Shown here: one piece after another, positions 25,278 to 38,826 of the stretch
How the letters are laid out: the number at the start of each line of letters is the position of its first letter
Numbering within the stretch: the stretch's first letter is position 1
DNA from: Sequoia sempervirens
Taxonomy: Eukaryota > Streptophyta > Pinopsida > Cupressales > Cupressaceae
Reading direction: 5' to 3'
Length of the DNA stretch: 64,000 nt
Assembly (NCBI GenBank): GCA_007258455.2
Contig: VDFB02270651.1
Location: 703,663,360 to 703,727,359, forward strand
The notes under the pieces: model-generated
Told to the model about the DNA's origin: nothing
The model's database searches: none
Seen by the model: the letters and a program-made list of their open reading frames with translations, nothing else
Position numbers and translations under genes: made by a program

Positions 25278-26377
25278 TGTTGGAAACAAGCAACACTGAG
25301 AGGGGGGGTGAATCAGTGTTGTGCAAAAATTAAATTTATTATTCTGATCTTTAACTCACTTAAGCTTTCAACAAAAGAAATATGCATGAATAGAAAGCAA
25401 ACAATCACATCACCATAACACCAAGATTTTTACATGGAAACCCTATTAGGGGAAAAACCACGGTGGATGGCCAATCCACAATATAATCTGAGTATACCCA
25501 AAATAAAGATTACAAAATGGGAATGTGCTTGCATTCAGGCACACTGCCTAGAGGTCACTGCTCAAAATAGAAAGGCTCACTACCTTACAATGATTTGGAT
25601 TATATCCAAGAGAATTAACTGAAGGAATAGCATATACAAATGCTTTATTTCAGTTCTGGTTAAGCTCAACAATTGATCTTTTTTCCTTCTAACTAATTCA
25701 ACAATTCTGCTCCGCTCTACAAAAAATCACACTACAAAAACTATGATGCACAAGTGAAACTATGCATAATCATTTAATCAACCTTCTGATAATCACAAAC
25801 ACCATTCAAAACATCTTTCACACACACAAAATTATATAATTGATCACATATATATATTTGCAACAAAGGATTTAGTCGCTACAAGTCGGCTTCAATAAAA
25901 CTTAAAAATATTAGCAATTGTCGGCTCAAATATTGATTAATATCCAATGCACATCCACAACGGTCATTCAAAAATTAGCTTGGACCCAAAACATAGTGAT
26001 CAAACACAAAAATATTTGAATAAATATTCTTCGAATATCCGCAACACATTATATCAACTTAGTCGGCCACAAAACACTAATAAACAAAAAGATATCAACT
26101 AGATCTCCAAACTTACACATAGCTTGGTACAAGGCACTAAGATTTATGGATAACATAAGAAATATATTGATAAAAATCCCATGAGATCCACAACTCAAAA
26201 TAGTAATAGAAAATTTGCACGTGAATCGATGATCACCAAATTGTCAGATGCTCTGTTCTTCTTATTGTTTGCAAATTGTCTGTTGGTGGGAGAAAATGAT
26301 GACATGCGGATCATTCACTAACTAGGGTTTCCATCAATGAAAACACTTGAAATAATTATCAGTGTCTCTTGCCAACA
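25278..26377 (-). mobile_element. 3' LTR of the Copia-type element (right arm)
   Basis: 1100 bp, plus-strand ends TGTTGG and CCAACA. It is followed in plus coordinates by the polypurine tract at 26378-26391 (ATCTCCCCCTTTGG, minus-strand AAAGGGGGAGAT). It pairs with the LTR at 41733-42833. Confidence 0.9.
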
Positions 26378-26619
26378 ATCTCCCCCTTTGGCATTGATGG
26401 AAACACTTAGTGAAAAATGACTAAGTGTCGGATCAGTACCACCATGAACTACACTGCCACTTCAAAACTCCAAAAAGAAACTTTAGCCTTAGCTCAGAAA
26501 TGCAACTCCCCCTAAGATGAATACACATTTTTCATTATACAAATCTCCCCCTTTAATATCAATGGAAAAATTGGGGACCTGAAAAACAAAATTTCAAAAC
26601 TGTACAAGCATAACTTGAC

Positions 26620-29600
26620 TTACACAAATTTGAATACATCCACAAAATCATTCTTCAACACACTTAAATTTGTGTCCCAAACCTTTTTGAAACTCTCTAG
26701 AATTGTTATGTGACCACAAAGTAAATTAGACATAGTTTCTGCAGCTTCAAGATTTACTGGGTCATGAGCTGCTATAGCATCTTTGGCCTCTTTTAATTCA
26801 TTTAACATTATTTCAATCTTTGGACTAATTAGTCCTCTGAGTTTGCATGCTCTCCCTACAATCCTTTCATTTTCATGCTTCAAACTCCTTATTTTTTCAA
26901 GCAAAAATATTACCTGACCTTCATGCTCACCAACATTATCGGCTAATGGATCAAAAGCATCAGAAAGGGTAGCCAACTATTTTTCAATATCCTTCACCTT
27001 TTTCTCATTGGATTCAGTGAATTTTAATAAAACTAAACATGACTTATACACATTTCCACCTTCAGATAAAGTATCTTGAATATTTCTCATGCAGGTGGCT
27101 AGTAGAGTTTTATCTTTTGCAATTAGTTCTTTCAAACCACCGAATCTCTTTTCCTTAAACTCCATCTGAACTTTAATCATGGCTGATTTTTCAAAAGATT
27201 CAAAGTGAGAACATAAAATATTTATGAGCTTCTTTAGCTCATCGAAAGAGGAACCAGATGGATCCTTGACATGAGTAGGCATTAATTTTAGCAGGACTGC
27301 AGATGCAAGGCTTAAAAATTCACTATCCTCTATGTGAGACTTCAAAATCTTCTCACTGGACTTAGCTTGAGAAATTGAAGTGACCATCATCTAAATTGGG
27401 GATAAAGTAGATAGATTGATTGATATTTCATCCAATTCAAGATCAAACTCTTCCTGTTGTTCCATCAAAGATTTCTTCACTGCCCTGGTAGTGTCTCTTG
27501 CCTCCACTCTGATTTCCTTGACTTGAACCTTTTCTTCTTCAACCTTGGGTTCTTCAGAGACTGTTTCTGGATTTCCTTTAGGCACTTCAACTTCTTCATT
27601 TTTTACCTCCTTCTCCTCAGCTAATACCAACTTAGGAACTTCAATTTCAATAGGTATTTATGTATTTTCCACATAAGAAGGAATCTGAAAAATCCTCAGC
27701 ATCTGCATTCACTTCCTCATTTTCTGGAACATTTTTTAGTATTTACTTCCTCAACATTAATCTTATTCTTTAACATAAATGCTTCCAAAGTTTTCTTGGT
27801 TTCATTAGCAACAACATCAATTTCACCGATCATGAGTTTATTCACCCTTGTCTTGCTTTTAAAATCCTTCTTGGCATTTTCAAGGAGTGAATTCATCTCC
27901 TCAATTGACATTTCTGGAAAAAGATCTGCAAGAATTCTTTTCCTCAAATTCTCTTCTTTTGTTCTAGAATTTAATCTTCTTGATTCCAAAACATCATACA
28001 AACTCTTGGGTAAACCAGGAATGATTTCAACAAGAACTTTATTGAAAATGTTCATATGTTTAATTGTGGCTTCTTCAAGAATTCTTTGACCAGATTCATC
28101 AAAAGTTACAAACCATTCACAAAGGGGCTTAATATTACCATCCTTAATAACTGCATTCTCAACTTCCTCAACTGACATAACAGGTTTATCAACTTTCACC
28201 TTCTTTGTGTTTTCTTCTTTACTAGAAGATTTTCTCTTGTTTAACTTGACAACCTAAGTTTTGGTAGCTTTCATTACTTTCACAACTTCTTTTGACTCAA
28301 TTTCTTCATCTTTTGAAATGGATTCATATGTTCTTGTGCTTTTATTCTTCTTCCTTTTACTGGAAGCCTTGTCTTGAGCTACCTTGACTAAAGGAGTGGA
28401 CAGGGATGGGGAACTCCTGGTAGATCTAGTGTGGGTAGAAGATACTCCCAGACTAGCAGACTTGGTTTTTGCTGACTCTTTTGCTGCTTCATCCTCATCT
28501 CTCTTTATTCTTGCTGCTCTCAAAGCTTCTATAGGTAATCCCATTCTTTTTGTGAAGACTTCTACTTATTTCCTTACTCTTCTGACTATCTTAGGCTTTT
28601 GTAATTGATCATGGACTTGCATGGTCTTTTTTGCATAGGTTCCAAACCTTTCTTCTGTCAGATCTAGGGGCAGGCTCAATAAGTGTTCAGCATACATGTT
28701 CAAAAAAATTTCCTCTACTTCATATCCCATGGGCATTATCCATATTGTTCTAGGATCAATAGCTTCCACATGGCATTGGTCAATATCCACCATGAAGTAG
28801 ATAGTATATTTGTACTATTCCACAATTGAAGTGGGAATTCCTTCCTTGGTATGCATCATATTCTAGAAATTTTTGAAGTAGCCTTAGAGGGTAGTATTCT
28901 TGATTTGTTGATCACCAATTCCAAACAACATTTCCTTATAGGAACAACTCCAGGCTCAGCATTTTTCCAATGTACTTTTCCAACAACCGAAACCTCATTC
29001 ATGAAATAGAAGAATAAACATAGTAGTAAATTACCGTATTTGAAAGTTTCTTCTTGTCTTTCTTGATTTTACTCAAATTCTCCATCAACTAACTTCTAAG
29101 CAACTCACAAAAGTCATAATCAACATTTTCTTTTACCATCTCATAAGCTGCATAGATGGTCGTATCGGATATAGAATTATCCCAAATTGAATGATAGATC
29201 TTGTAGCCAATGACCATTGATGCAAATTTTACATCCACTTCAACAATGTCATCTATTGTCATTTCCCTTCTATCCCATTGAGCACCTGTTGCATTAGTAA
29301 CCTTCTCATTCTTCATGGATTTCAAGAATGAAAGTCTACTAGTGGAATTTAGACCCGTGACTGCACATATAGCCTCTTTCTTAATTTTAAATGGCATATC
29401 CAACCACATGAAATCAACATGAACATAGCTCAGAACATATTGAACCCATTCATTTTTTTCAAATATGGGAATTTTACAAACTATGTGAACTTCTTCTCTT
29501 CTAGGGTTTTAAATTCTGGCTTTATAGTAAGATCCTCACTAACTATATGATGGGAATATAGATTCAGTATTTGAGAGCTCCCTAATTCTTTAATATTGTC

Positions 29601-29732
29601 ATGTATATAAGCCCTAATATCTTCAGTATGCAATACTTCATATGATATAGATGAAAATGCACCTAAGGGCTCGATATCAACTGACTTATAAGAATGCCAT
29701 TTGAACTTTGGATGGGGTCTATCCTTGACTTC
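26620..29732 (-). pseudogene. Second frame of the Copia-type element (unknown protein)
   Basis: Decayed long frame downstream of gag. The proposed start is an ATG just upstream of the nested insertion (near 40050); the frame continues in phase from 29732 when one target-duplication copy is discounted. N-terminal part: GAFSSISYEVLHTEDIRAYI and a later segment at 29409-29089 (WLDMPFKIKKEAICAVTGL). Middle part: 28793-28566. C-terminal part: 28544-26620, Lys/Glu-rich and coiled-coil-like. Stops at 28566, 28254, 27391 and 26977 and a frameshift near 27640-27710 are all shared with the left arm. No known domain recognised; it occupies the place of pol and env. Confidence 0.65.
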
Positions 29733-30934
29733 TGTATCTTTGGAAATTTATGTTTGATTAGGTTAGAATTGCTAAATCTAAAAATCCAAAGAAAATAATG
29801 GAGTGCAAAGGAGAAAACATGAAAATAAATAAAACAAAGTTACCCAAATCTTCAATCTCCATGGCTAACCTCCATTACACCTTCTAGCTTGCTACAAGTT
29901 GAAGAGTGCCCTCAGATTCTTCGAGCAACTTAAGACTATGCCATGTCCTACACAAGTGTTGAAGGATTTTACTATGCAAAGATAACTCTAAGTGCCTAAG
30001 AGAAGTTCTAAGTATGCATGAAAATGTGTTGTGAAAATGAAGATCAAAAGTTTGCCTGAATGCTTGAGAGAGAGAGAGAGGAAGAAGAGCAAATGAATTT
30101 GAAATTGCCATTTTATAAGAAAAGGAAATTTCAAATGGACGGATGAGATTGAAGGTCGAATTGACGGTCCAGAATTGATGCACCAAGAATATGCCATGCA
30201 TGGCGAAAACTATGACGCTGATGGCTATGATAGACATGCAGGCTATGAGAGACATGCAGACTATGACAGGAAATGAATGTTATGACAGGGGATTATGACA
30301 GGGAATCTTTGACCAAGTGGTGCATAAATAATTTATTTTAAATTATTTATTCAAAAATGGAGGAAATGGACAAGTAGAAAATAAATAATTTGTTCAAATT
30401 ATTTATTTGAAAATGGAGGAAATGGAAAAGTGGAAAATAAATAATTTATTCATATTATTTATTTGAAAATGGAGGAAATGGACAAGAGTAGCATTTAATT
30501 AAATTTATTAATTTAATTAAATGGAGAGATGAAAATTAAACCTTAACTAATTAATTTAGATTAACTATTTAATTAGGGGAGGTGGCATGGGATAGTTAAA
30601 TGATTTTAATAATTGTTTAACTATGGAAGAATTAAAGGACCATAAATAGATAAATAATTAATGGTAATTATTTAACTATAGATGAAAGATGACAAAATAA
30701 TTAAATAAATAATAATTTATTTAACTATTGAAGAAGAGGAAGAAATTAGTGATGCAATTAGTTTATCTAATCGATCAGGATAGAATAAATAGACATGAAT
30801 TAATTAAATAATTAAAATTATTTAATTAATAGATGAAAATGGACCAGATAACATAATTAAGCATCTTAATTATGCTAGGACGAAAGTGGCGAGTAATGGA
30901 GCTTGTAGGCCTAGGTCAATTTTCAGTGTCTACA
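29733..30934 (-). mobile_element. 3' LTR of the nested Ty3-type element
   Basis: 1202 bp. It contains a GA microsatellite (30065-30080, shorter than in the partner LTR) and about three copies of a roughly 60-bp unit (ATAAATAATTTATT...ATGGAGGAAATGG) at 30315-30490. Open frames 29884-30255 and 29988-30197 are repeated in the other LTR and have no coding support. Confidence 0.9.
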
Positions 30935-31439
30935 TTTTTCCCCTCTTTGTCATAATGCAGCCTGTCGCATTGTGACAAGGACAAATAAGTCAAAAATATG
31001 CCCCGGTGCAAAATAAGATGAGGAAGAATGACGAGGAGGGTTACGGTATGCCCCCTTGAGAGGATAGACGGGTTCTAAGAACACGGGTGTGCTCTTGAAA
31101 TTGATGAGAAGACTAGAATATGAAGAGACAAAGAAATGTTAGTGCAAAAGATATGGATGATGATATGGATGCAATGCCTATATGATATTATCTTGAGAGA
31201 AGATGACAAGGCAGAAGGAGATGCATGTTAGTAAGATGAAAAAGATCCTTCAACACATTTCCATAGGAATACTAATTGTTGCTCTTAATCATCATTGGGA
31301 AGATTATCATGATGGCCAACAAACACCATGATATGACATAAATTAAGGTGTGCAAGTTCATACCATCACTTGACTTAAACAGTCACAAACAAGGATGATC
31401 ATGACTCATACAAAAAGGCACATTTGCCCCAGTCTTTTT

Positions 31440-32130
31440 GTCATAACCAACTGCAAGCAGAAAAAGACAAGAAGGACAAATCATGAAACGTCGTTGCTTC
31501 TCTAAATCCTGTTTCTAGGATATCCTCAAGAAACTAGCAATATGATTGCCAAAAAGAACAAAATAAAGCCAAAACCATCATCATGATATGTCGCTGCTTT
31601 TCTAAATCCCGAAATCAGGACATCGCTGAGAAACTAGTAACATGAGTGTCAAAAGACAAGACAAACGTCATGATACGTCGCTGCTTCTCTAAATCCTGTT
31701 GTCGGGATCTCGCTGAAAAACTAGTAACATGATGAAAAATCAACAGACAAGTACCAAGTGTTTTCCAAGTGTTTTAATGTCGAGATGTCTGGTTTGATGT
31801 CGAGATGCCAAGGTGTCAAGGTTTTGACGATGCCAAGATGATGAGTGCCAAAGATTTCCAAATTCAGGAAGGACACATCCTGAATAAAGTTGATGTCAAG
31901 AGGAGAAACCCCCAAAAGTCAAGAGGATCCCTCAAAATGCCAGGTGACAGTGAGGATGCCTAGGAAGGACACATCCTAAGGCATAAATGATAGGGGTTGT
32001 TCTTCAGAAGGACACATATGTCAAGAGGATTGCTCAAAATGTTGGATGACAATGATGATGCCTAGGAAGGACACATCCTAGGGCATGATTTAAATGATGG
32101 GCTACCCTTCAGAAGGACACATTTGAAGAG
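31440..32130. repeat. Degenerate tandem repeats of about 100-120 bp
   Basis: Three units around CGTCGCTGCTTCTCTAAATC (about 31488, 31588, 31676), each followed by a GAGAAACTAGTAACATG-like run. Then two units of GATGCCTAGGAAGGACACAT at about 31950 and 32060, with AGAAGGACACAT echoes. They lie in the 3' non-coding part of the Ty3-type element. Confidence 0.7.
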
Positions 32131-32599
32131 TAAGAAATATTTGACTGGCTTGACTAAGTTTGACTGAGATTGACCAAGTTTGATATGTCAAGATGATTAT
32201 CATGTTCCGTTGACAGATTGTCGAAGTTCACTTGGGTAGATTGTTCGTTCAAATTTAAAGACTATTTCATGTGTGTGCAAAAATTATGCAATGAACCCTA
32301 ATGGACTAACCTAGTGTGGCCTCGGGGGCCCATCGACAGATGGCCTTGCCTACATCATGCACTCAGAGACCTCGTAGTTCGACACGACCAAAGACTTTGT
32401 CTTGTTGACGAAAGATTGAGTCATGATTTATTTTGACAAACCTAATAGGACTAACCTAATGTCTCAGGGGCTCGATGATGAGCCTTTCCTACGTACCAAG
32501 TGCATAAAGACAACTTAGTTTGACAATGACAAAGACTAATCAAGACTTGAATTGATGTGACTGTGTTAACTGACATGACTCCATTTTTTTTTTGTGTTT

Positions 32600-32912
32600 T
32601 CTTCAAGACGTTTATTGATTTTTAGGTCTTTTTTCAGGACATTTTCTAATGTTTAAGTATTTTTTCAGGACATTTTCTGATTTTTAGGTATTTTTTAAGG
32701 ACATTTTCTGATTTTTAGGTCTTTTTTCAAGACATTTTCTGATTTTTAGGTCTTTTTCAGGACATTTTCTAATTTTAGGTATTTTTTTAGGACATTTTTT
32801 ATTTTTAGGTCTTTTTCAAGACATTTTCTGATTTTCAGCTCTTTTTTCAGGACATTTTCTAATTTTTAGGTCTTTTTTCAGGACATTCTCTGATGTTTTT
32901 ATCTTTTTGAAT
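32600..32912. repeat. Tandem array of about 33-34-bp units
   Basis: About nine units of the form TTTTCAGGACATTTTCTGAT plus TTTTAGGTCTTT, with point changes and small T-run differences. T-rich on the plus strand, no open frame. Confidence 0.88.
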
Positions 32913-33884
32913 GATTTAAGAGGATAATGACAAATGCATGTGACTGATGCCTACACATGAGAATCCAAGGACAAACATGCTTGTGCCCCTAGTCAAGCTG
33001 AATACCAATTGACAGGTGATGACAATGTTGTTTGACATGGGAAGGACGCATCCTAAAACAACGTGAGGATGACGATCATGTGACGAAAGTATCGAGGTTT
33101 ACAACCGGGCCAGGAAAAAATTCAAGTAATGTTTTGGATAATGTGATTGTATGGATGAAACTCATTGCATTTGGAATGACTTGGTTAGGACTAGAAGGGA
33201 TGATGAAGTATCCTTAGACCGTTGACAAGGGAAATTCAAGATAGGTGATAGACATGAAAGGGTGAGAGGTGGCCTTGGTAAAGGACAGGAGACATGAGAC
33301 TAAAGGAATTGTCATATGATTTTCAAGGACTATGTCACATAAGGATAATGAGGTTATGAAAGTAATGACATGACATTTCATGAATCATATATGAGCGAAG
33401 GATAGACATGTCAAGAATTTTCCCAAAGCATGATTTATGTGTGTCAGTTTTATGTCAAGACCAACATAGGTGGGAATGATATGGCTCAAATGGTTAGATG
33501 TCAATGTTAAGAGGAAAGCATGGAAAATGAGATGACTTGCCCCCAAGTGTAAAAGTCCACATAGATGATTTATTTTACACATGACGCCTATTTGCCAGGT
33601 TTTCATCATGGTACTTATCCAGGGTGCCTGTTTGCCAAGTTTTCACCATTGGATGAAATTTTTCTCTTTACTATTTTCTTGAACTTTTTTTTTTTTTTTG
33701 GTGTCACCGAGATGCTTGTTTGCCAGGTTTTCATCAGGGTGACGATGTTTTACATTTTTCAAATTTTTTATTTTTTTTTGTATTTTTGGATAGCCTGGAT
33801 GCTTTAGATAACCACTGACTATTCTGAATCCACTGATGGTGCCGATGTAGAGATTGGTGCCATGATATGCCAATAATGTCCTTT

Positions 33885-36035
33885 CTAAAGTAGCTTCCTT
33901 GTCAGAATGATAGCACTTGCATACAATTGATTGATGTCCTCATGGTCCTTTCTGATAGTAGAGTTGGCCTTATCAGAATACGCACATTGCAATAAAGTGT
34001 CATGAGAATCCTTGTGATAAAGAGTTTTTGCCATGATGCGATGGATTTGTGACATGGAATTTTTGGACTTTAGGCGAGATGTAGGATTATGACAGATGAT
34101 GGTAGACATGGAAAGGTTGTTTGGATGTTTGGATGAATCACTTTTTATTTTCCAAACTTGGTATGATGGATGACAGATTTTGGAGGGATGGAATTTGGAA
34201 CCAACACCTTTAGATGCCTTGCTTGATGACCATTTTGAAAGAGGTGGACATGTGCTATATATGGGATTCCTCTTGTCTTGTGGCTCCACATTTTGATTAA
34301 CTTTTTCTTTTGACATATTTTCTTTGCTTGATCCACTTTTCTTTGGGATCCATTTTAATTTCATTTGTCCACTTGTCTTTTTGTTTGATTCAATGGCCTT
34401 TGACATTTGATTTTTGACTTTGTAAGAATTTTGTTTTTGTTGGTTCCAAAGGGAAGATTTAAGATGTTGAGAATGATGGTTTATGGTGTGGGTGGATGAG
34501 GTGTGGGCAACAATCTTATGACAAGGATTTCTCATGAACTCTATTTTGATGTTTGTATCTGACAAGGTTGCCCCCAGTAACGAGGAGGTTCCACTAACAT
34601 CGTTTGATTTACTAACTGAAGAATAGCCAAGACCTTGATGTCTATAATTTTCCTGAAGTTGTATTGGTTCTTGAATTCCTTGCTCGTGTATGCCTAGTCC
34701 TTTGCCTTGATAATGCATGCTCTGACAGATTCTATTTGCAATGGGGTATTTATTGTTTTGAAAGCAAGATGCTAACCCATCATGATGTATGTGGACACTG
34801 TCACTTGGAATATTTTCATCTATAAGAAAGCCTGCTCTGATAAAGATAGATGACCCTAGTTGATAAAGTGTCTTAGCTTCATTGTCATTTTGGCCATATT
34901 TCTGACTAATATCTTTGGTCTGATCTTGTGACATGCCAGGTTTAGATGATTCTATGGGTGCTTCCAAGTAAATGTCGAAGCCATTGTTATGGTCAATGCC
35001 ATGGAGTTCAATGAAGTCAACTATAGCTCGATCATGTAAAAATATGTCCATAATGGAAGACTCTTGTTCTTGAGGAATATCATCTATGGGTCCAATGGAG
35101 GCAATTGTCTCATCTTGGAAAGTGTTGATAGTCGAGGCCTGAATAGGGTCATTAAGTGTTTGATCATGAATGGTGTAAAAATCAAGGAGTGGATCATTTT
35201 GTACTTCTTGGTCAATGGTAGGGTCTTGGTCAAAGATGGGGTTGTCATGGATGATATAATTGGGAATGGAATCGTTGTCAAGGATAGGTATATTTTGGAT
35301 GCCATGATTGTTTTGAAGGACTTCTTAAATGGACTTTGAGATAGGGTCATGGGATGGAATACCTTGATGCTGACATGAAGGTGACATTATAATGTCATGC
35401 TTTGGGCTTTCATTTTGACATGTATCCTCAAGTTTAGACAATGGGATTTGACTTTGGACAATGATAGAATTTTCATGACTAAATGCGACTTGTGAGGGAG
35501 TGACTTGAAAAGTATTAATGGATGAAGGACTAGGATAGGACATAGAGACTTGGATTGGATTAATAAGGTACGATGTGGAGACTTGACATGAGTTGGTAGA
35601 TGGTTGATAAGGCATGTAGACTTGGATGGGATTGGTAGGTGAAGGACTAGAATATGACATGGAGACTCCTAATGGACTAGTGGATAGTTGGTTTCCCTTG
35701 TCAAGGTTAGGATAAGGGTAATAACTGGACATGTGTTGGAGATTAATGATAGGATTTTCGTTAAGTGACTATTGATGGTGAGGGTAGACAGATGGAGGTC
35801 CCAAAGTATTTATGTAAAATCCCTATGGTAACTTAGCCCCTTGGTCCAAAAGCATGGCTAGATACATTTGAGGGTCACGTAAGACTAATTTTTCTACAAA
35901 GGAGGCTATATCATGATTTTGTGTTGCAGCTTCTAAGTCTTCTACGTATACTTGTCCATTTTGGTCTCTTTGTATGAATGGTTCAAAAGGATTTCGTGAT
36001 GAAGATGGCATGCTCATGGAAGATTGTGTGTTCAT
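33885..36035 (-). CDS. Unknown protein frame of the Ty3-type element (about 716 codons, three in-frame stops)
   Basis: A single frame on the minus strand is open from 36035 to 33885 except for stops at 35825, 35771 and 35327, with no frameshift. The first block holds NPFEPFIQRDQNGQVYVEDL. Next comes a Ser/Pro/Tyr-rich part with a repeated PIQVSMSYPSPSS-type motif (35732-35325), then an Asp/Asn/Ile-rich part (35324-35051), then a Lys/Ser/His-rich C-terminal part of 388 codons (35051-33885). No CCHC knuckle, protease, reverse transcriptase or integrase motif is visible. It fills the gag position, so a diverged structural protein is the simplest guess. The first stop follows TTA CCA as TAG, compatible with a CAG change. 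Family not recognised. Confidence 0.55.
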
Positions 36036-36089
36036 GTTGTGAAATGGGTCAGAAAAAGTTCAGTGTTGGTTTGTGTCATAAGTGTTATT

Positions 36090-36125
36090 GCCAATGTTGG
36101 TATTGGTGTTGGTGTTGGTGTTGTC
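36090..36125. repeat. Short (TTGGTG)n microsatellite
   Basis: About five imperfect TTGGTG/TTGGTA hexamers just upstream of the unknown frame's start. Confidence 0.7.
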
Positions 36126-38826
36126 AAAGTCTTGTCCAAAGTCTGCCATTTGTCTTTTCTTTCTTTGAATTCTTGTTTCAACCATCAAGGAAATTGCTCA
36201 AATGAAGATGATGACAATGCAAGTATGACACTAGTCTATGTTTTTGTCTTTTTGGATAAAGGATGACAATGCAAAACTATGATTTTTGGAATTTTTGAAA
36301 ATAAGGGATGCAATATGACAATGTTGTCTAAAGAAAATGACTAATGCCAAAGGACAATGAAGACTAAGATGACAAGTTATGACACTAATTTTTCTTTTTG
36401 TATTTTTGGAGGATGTCAATGCAAGGTGATAATGACATTTTCCTAAGGAAAATGATTAATGCAAGGTGATAAATTGTTAAGAAAAGATGTCAAATGCCAA
36501 GGTGATAGTGAGGACTAATGTGAAAATGTTGGTTAAGGAAATGACCAATGCAAAGTCTAGATGCCAAATGAGGACTATGATGACAATATTTTGGATTTTA
36601 AAGATATGCAAGGTGAGGACTAAAATGATTTGAATGTCTAAGGTATGAAAATTCAAAGGTTTAAAATGATTTGGAAGAAGGTTGCCTAACCACCCTATGC
36701 TTGATCTATGTCTCAATTTTGGAATATCAAAGGATTTGTTTGAAGGATTTGACAAGGACAAAATGACAAGTGAGTCTTCCTAACTAGAATTTTGAGTCAG
36801 AAGGATCTAACAAAAGGACAATGACTAAAGGAGATAATGATTTCTAAGTCCAATGATAACCTAATTTTGAAAGTCAATATTTTGCAAAGTGAGATAAGGT
36901 TGTCCTAATCCAAAATATGCAAAATGAGATGAGGACCTAAGTTTTTGGTTTATGATTGAAAATGCAAATGGTGAAGCCTAAAGATGAAGCTAAATATTTG
37001 TAAAGATGACCCTATGGTAAGATGCAAGCTAAAGTGTACAAGGAATGAGAGATTTGAGGAATTTTATGATTTGGTTTTGACAGAAGACTTCTGGAAGAAG
37101 ATGTTTCACAGTAGGCTAAAAATGTTTGGACTTGAAGTTTTGGTAAAAAATTTGATTTGTTTGAAGTTGATTGTTTGTGTCCAAATTTGTGAATGTTGTG
37201 TATATTGTTTGAAAATCCAAAAAACACTTTACAAGCATGATGTTTTGGTGTAAGAAAACACACATGAGACAAGCACAATCCTAATAGGCCAATAGGCCAA
37301 GGGTTTGTATACTTGATATAGCCCACTGATATACCCTGGATTGGTGCTAAACATCTTTCCTTCTCGAGAGCGGATAGCTTAGAAGTTTGGTGGCACTGGC
37401 TCCCCTCCATGGCTCATTAACGTCATTCGGTCACACCAACTTCAGATTCTTGGGTCATCACTTCCCAATAACTACTATCTCTACTCAAGGGAGTCAGTAG
37501 TGAGTATCTTTGGGCATGATACTGTACCCTGCACTATACCAAGCAACAGCCAAAAAAGCTTGGACTCTAAAACAAAAGGTGTTTAGTTAGGGCATCCATT
37601 CGAGTGGCCACACATGGGGCAAGAGATTAATCACCAATTAGGTGGCACTCCATCCTGAAGAGGTTACGCTCAACAGGGTTTATGGGAGTACTACTCCATC
37701 TGTGTAACACATCCACACTCGTGGTACTTGAACTTTCCTCAAGCACCCATTTTATATCCCGGCTGGAAGTGGCTTGGCTTTAGCCTGTTACTGGTCGAGT
37801 GGTCCCTTAAGGTGAGTACTTTTTCCCTTAAGGAAGGCCCATTTCTAGAAATAATAACCGTTTATCTTACACCCAAGATCGCTTGAAAGTGTAAGGGGAG
37901 AGGATATTTTGATTATTAAGTCGTGAGGGTGAAAAAAAAAAGGTGGATCTAGTTTTTTGATCACCTAGTTTTCACAAGGTGAAAGCATAATCACCTACCA
38001 CCTTCAAGTACAGTCAGACAAAATCAAGCACATGTTCATTTTAATGCACCAATGGAAGTGTTTTCTAAACTAGAAATCATAAACACATTGTTTGAGAAAT
38101 GAGTCTTTGACTAACGGTGCTGTAAAACCACAAATTAGTAGTTTCATAAATGTCTTGGATCGACAAGAAAGCTGCAAAAAACTAAGGTAAAACGAGAGAT
38201 TAAAAACCAAACTAAAAGTCAGTAAATAATTAAACTAGAAAATAAAAAGACTAAACTAAACTAAGAAAAAGAAATCAAAGAAAACTAAAAATTAAGAGCT
38301 CAATTTTTTTGTTGTTTCAAAAGAAGCAGTTTTTGGGAGCCCCATTCCAAAGCCACACGCTACAAACAAAAGATTAGTAAACCAAAAAAATTTGAATGAA
38401 AACAGCAAACTAAAAATAGTGATAACTTTATCAAAACAAAACAAAATTTTAAATCGTAGATATCTATGGAAAGCTAAGACATAGAGCTTCAAAACCCAGA
38501 AAATGTTTTGCAAAATCCTACAAATCAAAAATGTTATAAACAAAAGAAAATTCGGGTCTTAATAACTAAATCTTAAAAAGTTGTGATCACTAAAATAGCC
38601 ATAACTTTCTCAAATATTAACAAAATTTCAAACCGTTTAAAGTTTCAGAAAGATGAGAATGAGACATACAAAACCCAGAAAATATTTTAAAATGATTTAT
38701 GTGCCCATTTTTCTGTGCTCGAAAAAACTTGCCAGGATTTGATATGAATTCTTGGTTGTAATCTACAAAATAGCAAAAACAAACAAGAACACACAAATTT
38801 CTCTACAAAATGTCGGGTTCACCAAA
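36126..38826 (-). other. Long non-coding leader of the Ty3-type element
   Basis: About 2.7 kb between the primer site (minus, 38824-38811) and the unknown frame. Positions 37260-37900 are more GC-balanced and compact than their surroundings. No supported gene. A long 5' leader is known in some Ty3-type lineages. Confidence 0.55.

Larger units (their letters stand above)
22014..28993 (-). repeat. Right arm of the 7-kb inverted duplication
   Basis: Inverted counterpart of 1-6985; lengths are 6980 and 6985 bp, so there is almost no net length change. The arms cover the LTR fragment, the LINE junction, a full Copia-type LTR and the internal frame, with matching stops. The outer limit is unknown because the left copy leaves the window. 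Confidence 0.9.

Noticed and set aside
29884..30255. 123- and 69-codon frames repeated at 38978-39353
   Set aside because: Both lie in the paired LTRs of the Ty3-type element; duplication explains their conservation.
32600..32912. Regular 33-34-bp repeats resembling a CRISPR array
   Set aside because: Units are directly adjacent with no unique spacers and no cas genes, and the context is a plant retrotransposon.
37260..37900. GC-balanced segment that might be a structured RNA or captured organellar DNA
   Set aside because: No tRNA, rRNA or plastid gene sequence recognised; it fits the leader of the Ty3-type element.
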